From: Clostridiales bacterium
GTDB taxonomy: Bacteria > Bacillota > Clostridia > Oscillospirales > Acutalibacteraceae
Direction of reading: 5' to 3'
DNA: 64,000 nucleotides
Assembly (NCBI GenBank): GCA_018364155.1
Contig: JAGZMM010000001.1
Coordinates: 620,001 to 684,000 of the forward strand
The stretch's first letter is position 1, and each line of letters opens with the position of its first letter. A model generated the notes under the pieces. It searched no databases. It was not told where the DNA came from and saw nothing but the letters and a program-made list of their open reading frames with translations. This document shows, piece by piece, positions 58,562 through 64,000 of this stretch. Made by a program: the position numbers and the translations under genes.

Positions 58562-59431
58562 TCAGTCGTCCAGAATGCAGCCGTAAGGGACCGGCTGGGT
58601 TACGAATACCCGCTCGTACTCCGTTTTAAGAATACCTGCGCATCGCTCGGCCTCCCCTTTGTCGGCAAACAGGCCGAACACGGTAGAGCCGGTGCCGGTC
58701 ATGCAGGCGCCCGCGGCTCCGTTCTCCTTCATCACGTTCCGGATATGGGAAACGTCCGGCAAAGTCACCACCTGCTCAAACACATTGAACAGGCACCTTC
58801 CCAGTTCTTCGACGCCCTCGTACAGTGCCAGCGCCGTGCGGTCGAAATCCGGTCGGTCCGGGTTTTGCAGCTGGTCGAAGGCGGCATAGGCCTTGGCGGT
58901 GGATACCCCCTGGGGAGGCCTGGCCAGAACAAAAAAGCAGTCAGGCAGAGCGGGCAACGGAGACAGCAGCGTTCCTGTCCCTTCCGCCAGCATGGTGCCT
59001 CCCTGCAGGCAAAAGGGCACATCGGAACCGATCTGGGCCCCCAGCTCACACAGCTGGTCCATGGTATAGACCCCGCCCGCCAGATGGTTTAGCCCGAAAA
59101 GGACGGCGGCCGCATCCGCGCTGCCGCCCGCAAGGCCCGCCATCATGGGGATGCGTTTTTTGATTTTAATGGAGATTCCTTCGGAAAAGGCAGGGGTTTC
59201 CTTTAAAAAAAGGGCCGCCGCCCGGTAGGCGGTGTTTTCCTCCTCGGGGACCGCTTCCAAGCCGGGACAATTGAGCTCGATGCCCGGCTCCCGTTTCGTC
59301 TTAAGGGAAACCACGTCGCACAGGTCCACCGCCTGCATGATCATCTTGACCAGGTGAAACCCGTCGTCCCGTTTTCCCAAAATATCCAGCGCCAGGTTGA
59401 TTTTCGCTGGCGCGATTACATGGATTCGCAC
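58562..59431 (-). CDS. ispE: 4-diphosphocytidyl-2-C-methyl-D-erythritol kinase
   Basis: GHMP kinase of the MEP isoprenoid pathway. Motifs: APAKINLALDI at the N terminus, the ATP-binding loop PMMAGLAGGSADAAA near residue 97, and GACMTGTGSTVFG near 250. The GTG at 59431 gives the usual compact start (289 residues) and a GTG at 59446 is an alternative; GGAGGTG lies just upstream of both. In the middle of the operon, 23 bases before the DUF362 gene stop. Confidence 0.93.
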   Translation of the reverse strand: MRIHVIAPAKINLALDILGKRDDGFHLVKMIMQAVDLCDVVSLKTKREPGIELNCPGLEAVPEEENTAYRAAALFLKETPAFSEGISIKIKKRIPMMAGLAGGSADAAAVLFGLNHLAGGVYTMDQLCELGAQIGSDVPFCLQGGTMLAEGTGTLLSPLPALPDCFFVLARPPQGVSTAKAYAAFDQLQNPDRPDFDRTALALYEGVEELGRCLFNVFEQVVTLPDVSHIRNVMKENGAAGACMTGTGSTVFGLFADKGEAERCAGILKTEYERVFVTQPVPYGCILDD

Positions 59432-59454
59432 CTTAGTAATCCGCACCTCCGTCG

Positions 59455-60600
59455 TTATAAGTCAAACAGTCGAAACCGTCGAATGTCGATGGCCTTCACC
59501 GGGCACATCTCGTGACAGCAATAGCATTTGATGCAATCCGAATAGGCGATTACCGCCTTCTTATCCACAATCCGAATGGTGTGCTTCGGGCAGCTTTCCG
59601 CGCACCGGCCGCAGCCGACGCAGTCCTTTGTCCGGATGTGGGGCTTGGGGGTCAAAAGCGCCTTGGCCGGCCCCCGAAACACCTTGGGCACCCGCGTGAG
59701 AAAATCGGTCCCTTGGCTTACGGCCTTTTGAAAGTCCGGCTGCATGAGGGAATCGATGGAATCCCCTTCTATCGTCAGCTCTTCGGCTGAAGATGGGCAC
59801 AGGCCCCGATTCATGGCTTCCCTGAGCATGGCCACCTGGTCGGGCGCAAGGCCGATGAGGGCGCAGGCCGCCACGTCCGCCGCGTAAGGGCTTCGGCTGG
59901 CGAGAAGAACGGAAAGCTTCCGGGGGTTGCCGCCGGAGGGGCCGTTTCCCTCCATAGCCACAATCCCGTCACAGATGCTTAGAGAAGGACGGACAAGATC
60001 GCATAGGTCAATAAGCATCCCGGCAAAGTCCTCCTGGTCCGGGAACCGGCAATGAAGCTCCGGCTTTAACAGTCCCGGCACGCAGCCGAACAGGTTTTTG
60101 ACACAGCCGGACAGGGTGGTCATCATATGGGTTTTGAGCTTGGCCACGTCCACCACCACGTCCGCCTGCAAAATGGGATTGAGAATCGGAAACTCCCGGC
60201 ACATTCTCGCGTCCGGCGCCGAGGTCTGAGTCACGCCCAGATCCAGGTTGAGGGGAACCTTAAGTTCCTCTGCCATGGCAGTCATGCCGCAGCCGTCGTA
60301 AATACCTTTGAGCCTTGCCCGGGTATACTGGCCGCTGGGGCTTTCGGCGATCAAAAGATCGGTCACACCCCGGCGGCGCAGGGCTTTCACAACAGCCGCC
60401 ACCACAGCCGGGTGGGTAGTGGTGGCTTCGTCGGGCCGGCGGCGCATGAGCAGGTTAGGCTTAATCGCTACCCGCTTGCCCGGGCCCACCAGCTCCTCCG
60501 CGTGCAGGGCCGCAAAAAGCTCCTCCACCGCCCGATCCACCTTTGCTGTTTCATACCCGTCGCAGCGCTTGACCGCTACCAGCCGGTCGTCGTTATGCAT
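59455..60600 (-). CDS. DUF362 protein fused to a two-[4Fe-4S] ferredoxin domain
   Basis: The 381-residue protein has an N-terminal DUF362 domain (KRVAIKPNLLMRR near 42, VDVAKLKTHMMTTLSGCVKNLFG near 152, split between motifs, and GIVAMEGNGPSGG) and a C-terminal 2x[4Fe-4S] ferredoxin domain with CVGCGRCAESCP near 327 and CIKCYCCHEMCP near 357, both with CX2CX2CX3C spacing. DUF362 proteins are redox proteins of unknown substrate. Its start overlaps the aminotransferase stop by eight bases, so translation is coupled. Confidence 0.9.
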   Translation of the reverse strand: MHNDDRLVAVKRCDGYETAKVDRAVEELFAALHAEELVGPGKRVAIKPNLLMRRRPDEATTTHPAVVAAVVKALRRRGVTDLLIAESPSGQYTRARLKGIYDGCGMTAMAEELKVPLNLDLGVTQTSAPDARMCREFPILNPILQADVVVDVAKLKTHMMTTLSGCVKNLFGCVPGLLKPELHCRFPDQEDFAGMLIDLCDLVRPSLSICDGIVAMEGNGPSGGNPRKLSVLLASRSPYAADVAACALIGLAPDQVAMLREAMNRGLCPSSAEELTIEGDSIDSLMQPDFQKAVSQGTDFLTRVPKVFRGPAKALLTPKPHIRTKDCVGCGRCAESCPKHTIRIVDKKAVIAYSDCIKCYCCHEMCPVKAIDIRRFRLFDL

Positions 60601-61780
60601 GAGACGCCCGCCCCTTATGCTCCTCGATAAACCGCTCGATGCGATGCAGCGCCTCGATTAGATGATTGGTGGAATAACAGTAGGATACCCGCACGAACCC
60701 TTCCCCGCAATCACCGAAGGCGGTGCCGGGTACCACAGCCACGTGCTGGGTATAAAGCAACTGCTCGCAGAATTCTTCGGAGGTAAGCCCGGTGGACTGG
60801 ATGGACGGGAAACAGTAAAACGCACCCTGAGGCTCAAAGCAGGAAAGGCCCAGCCGGTTGAGTCCGTCCACCAGCAGCCGGCGGCGCATATTGTACTCGT
60901 CGCGCATATGTACGATATCCTCGTCACCGTTGCGGATGGCTTCGATAGCGGCGTACTGGGCGGTGGTGGGAGCGCTCATGATGGCATACTGGTGAAGCTT
61001 GGTCATGGCAGCCACCAGCGGCGCCGGGCCGCACAGGTACCCAAGCCGCCAGCCGGTCATGGCATAGGTCTTGGAAAAGCCGCTGACGAGCACCGTGCGT
61101 TCTTGCATCCCGTCGATCTGGGCAATGGAAGTGTGTCCGTTTTGATTATAAGTCAGCTCCCCGTAAATCTCGTCGGACAGCACTAGGATATTCGTCCCCC
61201 GCAGCACCTGGGCGATGCCCTCCAGATCCTCCCGTCGCATGATAGCGCCGGTGGGATTATTGGGGTACGGAAGAATAAGCAGCTTGGTTTTCGGGGTAAT
61301 CTTCCCCTTGAGCTCCTGGGGGGTAAGGCGGAACTGGTTCTCCGCCTTCGTTTCTATGATTACTGGCGTGCCGCCTGCTAAGCGGGTGATCGGCTCGTAG
61401 CAGACAAAGGAGGGCTCCGGAATCAGAACCTCGTCGCCAGAGCTGATGACCGAACGAATGCACAGGTCGATGGCCTCCGAGCCGCCCACGGTGACGAGAA
61501 TTTCGTCACGGGGCCGGTAGGAAAGGCCAAAGCGGCGGTTTAAGTAACCGCTGATGCCTTCCCGCAGGGATACAAGGCCGCTGTTGGAAGTATAATGGGT
61601 ATGGCCCTTTTCTAATGAGTGGATTCCCTCCTGACGGACGTGCCACGGCGTTTTGAAATCCGGTTCGCCGATGGATAGAGAAATCACATCGTCCATTTCC
61701 GCTGCGATGTCAAAAAAGCGGCGGATGCCGGACGGCTTGATGTCCCGGATGCAGTCCGTCAGCAGCGACTGATAGTCCAT
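60593..61780 (-). CDS. Class I/II pyridoxal-phosphate aminotransferase
   Basis: The 395-residue fold-type I aminotransferase has DEILVTVGGSEAIDL near 92, the ILPYPNNPTGAIM motif near 170, SDEIYGELTY near 205 and the PLP lysine in VSGFSKTYAMTGWRLGY near 235. The sequence resembles the aspartate aminotransferase/PatA-like branch of Firmicutes; the substrate is not certain. The ATG at 61780 overlaps the Lrp-gene stop as TGATG; an in-frame GTG at 61783 is an alternative. AGGAGG lies 11-14 bases upstream. Confidence 0.92.
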   Translation of the reverse strand: MDYQSLLTDCIRDIKPSGIRRFFDIAAEMDDVISLSIGEPDFKTPWHVRQEGIHSLEKGHTHYTSNSGLVSLREGISGYLNRRFGLSYRPRDEILVTVGGSEAIDLCIRSVISSGDEVLIPEPSFVCYEPITRLAGGTPVIIETKAENQFRLTPQELKGKITPKTKLLILPYPNNPTGAIMRREDLEGIAQVLRGTNILVLSDEIYGELTYNQNGHTSIAQIDGMQERTVLVSGFSKTYAMTGWRLGYLCGPAPLVAAMTKLHQYAIMSAPTTAQYAAIEAIRNGDEDIVHMRDEYNMRRRLLVDGLNRLGLSCFEPQGAFYCFPSIQSTGLTSEEFCEQLLYTQHVAVVPGTAFGDCGEGFVRVSYCYSTNHLIEALHRIERFIEEHKGRASHA

Positions 61781-62259
61781 CACAGCTCAAAAAACCTCCT
61801 CTCGTCGGTAGGGACGTCGTTGAGCGCAATGCCTCTTTCCTTATACCGGGTGAGGATAAAATGGGTGGCGGTGGAAAGCACCGAGTCCAGCGGGGAAAGG
61901 CGCTTGGCTACAAACATAGCCAGCTCCTGGAAGGTCTTGCCGTTAACCGTGACCGCCAGGTCGTAGCCGCCGCTCATCAGATAGACGCTCTCCACTTCGT
62001 CGAACGCCAGAATGGTGCGGGCGATCTCGTCAAACCCCAGATCCCGCTTGGGAGTGACTTTCAGCTCAATCAGGGCGGTGACGCATTCCCGGCCCGCCTT
62101 CTCCCAGTTGACGATGGGCTTATAGCCGCGGATGACCCCATCCTTTTCCAGCTCCTTGATTTTATTCGCCACGTCCTGCTCGCTCGTCCCCAGCATACTG
62201 GCCAGTTGGGCGTTTGTCAGACGTGCGTTTTCGTCGAGTAGTTTCAGTAGCTTGTCCAT
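61780..62259 (-). CDS. Lrp/AsnC-family regulator
   Basis: The 159-residue protein has an N-terminal winged HTH (LLKLLDENARLTNAQLASML, AspxxDVANKIKELEKDGVIRGY) and a C-terminal RAM effector domain (VTALIELKVTPKRDLGF, VYLMSGGYDLAVTV). It probably controls its own operon in response to an amino acid linked to the aminotransferase. Lies 40 bases downstream of the PHP phosphatase gene. Confidence 0.9.
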   Translation of the reverse strand: MDKLLKLLDENARLTNAQLASMLGTSEQDVANKIKELEKDGVIRGYKPIVNWEKAGRECVTALIELKVTPKRDLGFDEIARTILAFDEVESVYLMSGGYDLAVTVNGKTFQELAMFVAKRLSPLDSVLSTATHFILTRYKERGIALNDVPTDERRFFEL

Positions 62260-62299
62260 AAAAGCACCTTCTTGGTTTTAGTATAGGTGGTCCGGGCGG

Positions 62300-63106
62300 C
62301 TAGATCGCCACCTGGACGGGCTTGCGCTTTTCAAAATAGGTCATATGGGTAAACCCGGCCGCCTTGATGAGCTCGATTCCCTCTCGAATACCCGCGCCCA
62401 CATGGCGTGCGCAGTGCGCGTCCGACCCGACGGTGATGATTTCCCCGCCAAGCTCCCGGTACCGCTTGACCTGCCGAAGTTCCGGCATGGTGCGCCCCAG
62501 CGCCTGGCGCAGAGTGGACGTGTTGACCTCGATGCCGCAACCATTTTCAATCAAAGCCTTTAGGATCTCGTCCATCTGATCTTCGCACCGGTCTAGGTTG
62601 GCCGTAAGCCCGTGCTCGCCCACAATGTAGCGAAGCGGATAGGTCAGGTGCCCAAGTACGTCGAACTTGCCCCACCGGGCCAGTTCCAAAAGTTCTTGGT
62701 AATATTCTTCCAGCAGCCGGTCGATGTTTTCGCCCGCATAGTCGATAAACGCGAAGTCCGGACGGCCTTTGGTATTGTGCAGCGAGCCGATGATAAAATC
62801 AAACCCCGCCTTTACCACCTGCTCGGCGCAGGGGATGTTCTGGGTTGCCTGGCCCAGTTCCACACCCACCAAGACCTTTAAGCGGTCGCGAAATACCTCT
62901 CTGGCTTTGATAATTTCAAACATGGACTGCTTAATCGACCGGTCGTAGCATTCCTCCTTGAACACGTTGATCTCGCAGTGATCGGTGATTGCCAGGGCAA
63001 AGAGTCCTTTGTCCACCGCGGCCTCGCACAGACTTGTGGTAGGCTCCTCCCCATCCGGGGAACTGTCCGAATGGGTGTGCAGGTCCATCAGCGGCATGTC
63101 CAACAT
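62300..63106 (-). CDS. PHP-domain phosphatase (histidinol-phosphatase-like)
   Basis: The 268-residue metal-dependent hydrolase has DLHTHSDSSPDGEE at the N terminus, ITDHCEINVF near 45, GVELGQ, FIIGSLHNTKG near 122, GHLTYPLRY near 168, the C-terminal EVNTS and GSDAHCARHVG motifs, so all PHP metal sites are intact. No other histidine biosynthesis gene is near, so histidinol-phosphate as substrate is only the family default. ATG at 63106 has AAAGGA eight bases upstream; a longer GTG start at 63127 is possible. First gene of the operon. Confidence 0.85.
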   Translation of the reverse strand: MLDMPLMDLHTHSDSSPDGEEPTTSLCEAAVDKGLFALAITDHCEINVFKEECYDRSIKQSMFEIIKAREVFRDRLKVLVGVELGQATQNIPCAEQVVKAGFDFIIGSLHNTKGRPDFAFIDYAGENIDRLLEEYYQELLELARWGKFDVLGHLTYPLRYIVGEHGLTANLDRCEDQMDEILKALIENGCGIEVNTSTLRQALGRTMPELRQVKRYRELGGEIITVGSDAHCARHVGAGIREGIELIKAAGFTHMTYFEKRKPVQVAI

Positions 63107-63237
63107 ATGCCTCATCCTTTCTTGCACCTGCCCGGCGGCAGGCGGATCGCGCTAATATGAGTTTTTAGGAGTTTTATTCTGTCTATATTCAGAGTTTATC
63201 ATACCATATTCCAAAAAAAAATAATAGGTAAGTTTTA

Positions 63238-63266
63238 TTTACTTTCTCAAGTCAATGGTGTATAAT
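63238..63266 (+). promoter_or_regulatory. Promoter of the ABC transporter ATPase gene
   Basis: TTTACT (63238-63243), 17-base spacer, TATAAT (63261-63266), 33 bases before the start codon. Confidence 0.75.
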
Positions 63267-63299
63267 CAGAGCAGACTCGAAACAAAGGAGTGTGATTGG

Positions 63300-64000
63300 G
63301 TGCTGTTAGAAGTAAAGAACGTGGTCAAAACGTTCGGGGAAAAGCGGGTGCTTGATGGGATCAGCCTGCAGGTAGAAAGCGGCGCGGCGCTGGGGCTTCT
63401 GGGCCGAAACGGGGCGGGAAAAACCACCACCATCCGCATTGTCATGGGTGTATTTCCCGCAGACAGCGGTGAAATTTTGCTCAACGGCAAGCCGATATCC
63501 AAATCAGGCGCCACCTTCGGCTATCTGCCGGAGGAACGGGGTCTGTATCCGAAAAAGCGCATCGGCGACCAGCTGGTCTACTTAGCCCGCCTGCGGGGAT
63601 TAAGCAAAACCGATGCAGTGGCGTCGGTGAAACGCTGGCTTGCCCGGCTGGGGATGGAGGAGGTTTATGCAAAAAAGCTGGACACTTTATCCAAGGGCAA
63701 TCAGCAGAAAATCCAGCTGGCCTCTACCCTGCTACATGACCCGGACATCGTCATTTTAGATGAGCCCTTCTCCGGTCTTGACCCGGTCAATGCTTCCTTG
63801 CTTAAGGACGTGGTCCGAGAGCTGGTGGCGGCAGGCAAGACGGTGATCTTCTCCAGCCACCAGATGGGCTATGTGGAGGAGTTCTGCGATAACATTGCCA
63901 TTTTAAACGGTGGGCGTATCGTTTTAGATGGAAACCTGCACGACATCAAAATGAGCTATCCGCGTAACCGTATTCTCGTATCCTTGGACAAAGGGGACAT
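63300..64000 (+). CDS. ABC transporter ATP-binding protein, partial (runs off the window)
   Basis: The frame from GTG 63300 (AAAGGAG upstream) is open to the window end, giving 233 residues. Motifs in order: VLLEVKNVVKTFGEKRVLDGIS, split at the N terminus, Walker A GRNGAGKTTT, Q-loop segment FGYLPEERGLYPK, signature LSKGNQQKIQL (a KGNQQ variant), Walker B IVILDEPFSGLDP and the H-loop FSSHQM. The ERGLYPK motif and the variant signature resemble the NatA/YhaQ-type sodium or drug exporters of Firmicutes. The permease is expected just downstream. Confidence 0.9.
   Translation, partial: MLLEVKNVVKTFGEKRVLDGISLQVESGAALGLLGRNGAGKTTTIRIVMGVFPADSGEILLNGKPISKSGATFGYLPEERGLYPKKRIGDQLVYLARLRGLSKTDAVASVKRWLARLGMEEVYAKKLDTLSKGNQQKIQLASTLLHDPDIVILDEPFSGLDPVNASLLKDVVRELVAAGKTVIFSSHQMGYVEEFCDNIAILNGGRIVLDGNLHDIKMSYPRNRILVSLDKGD

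Overview
The window is bacterial chromosome from a spore-forming member of the Clostridia. Gene content and style (GC-rich DNA, consensus sigma-A promoters, strong AGGAGG ribosome binding sites, many intrinsic terminators) suggest an Oscillospirales/Ruminococcaceae-type anaerobe. Four sporulation genes (spoIIE, spoIID, spoIIR and a SpoVD-type penicillin-binding protein), pyruvate formate-lyase, a CX2CX2CX7C zinc alcohol dehydrogenase and a DAP-type murE support this. Taxonomy is inference from gene content; no rRNA gene is present.

Layout. 1-3.9 kb: hexuronate (galacturonate/tagaturonate) catabolism, uxaC (partial), uxaB, uxaA. 4-6.4 kb: zinc alcohol dehydrogenase, a tRNA-Asp/tRNA-Thr pair and pduL. 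6.4-12.4 kb: a secreted lysozyme-like protein, prfB (RF2, no programmed frameshift), a prokaryotic RING-finger membrane protein, galU and the rpsF-ssb-rpsR operon. 13-31.1 kb: a long minus-strand division and cell wall (dcw) cluster, read in transcription order mraZ, rsmH, ftsL, spoVD-type pbp, murE, murF, mraY, ftsW, murG, murA, divIB, DUF881, sbp, ftsZ, then spoIIE. It lacks ftsA, murC and murD at their usual places. 31.5-35 kb: a DUF89 protein, citrate synthase and spoIID.

35-40.6 kb is the most accessory-looking part. It holds a cluster of DnaA-box-like nonamers with nested inverted repeats, two small lipoproteins around tRNA-Gly, a Cys-rich 80-residue protein, a MerR-regulator relic with its operator, a ferritin-like protein opposite an unknown gene, an orphan type IV prepilin-like protein, and a small membrane protein overlapping an Smr-domain gene. 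40.6-43 kb: a polar amino acid ABC transporter with paired operator-like palindromes. 43-46.2 kb: pflB and pflA. 46.4-50.8 kb: SseB-like protein, small membrane protein, pfkA, a histidine phosphatase and an AraC regulator. 50.8-56.5 kb: TraX-like protein, metA (acetyl-CoA type), and a YesM/YesN-type two-component pair. 56.6-63.1 kb: spoIIR, then a likely seven-gene minus-strand operon (PHP phosphatase, Lrp, aminotransferase, DUF362 ferredoxin, ispE, MmcQ-like, pentapeptide protein). The window ends inside an ABC transporter ATPase.

Most of the window is core genome. I did not see a CRISPR array, phage, insertion sequence or recognisable defence system. The best candidates for new biology are regulatory or small-gene features: the nonamer cluster at 35.15-35.27 kb, the terminator directly under a Spo0A-style 21-bp-spaced promoter before spoIIE, the Cys-rich peptide, the unexplained structured intergenic stretch at 12.44-12.69 kb, and the MerR relic.
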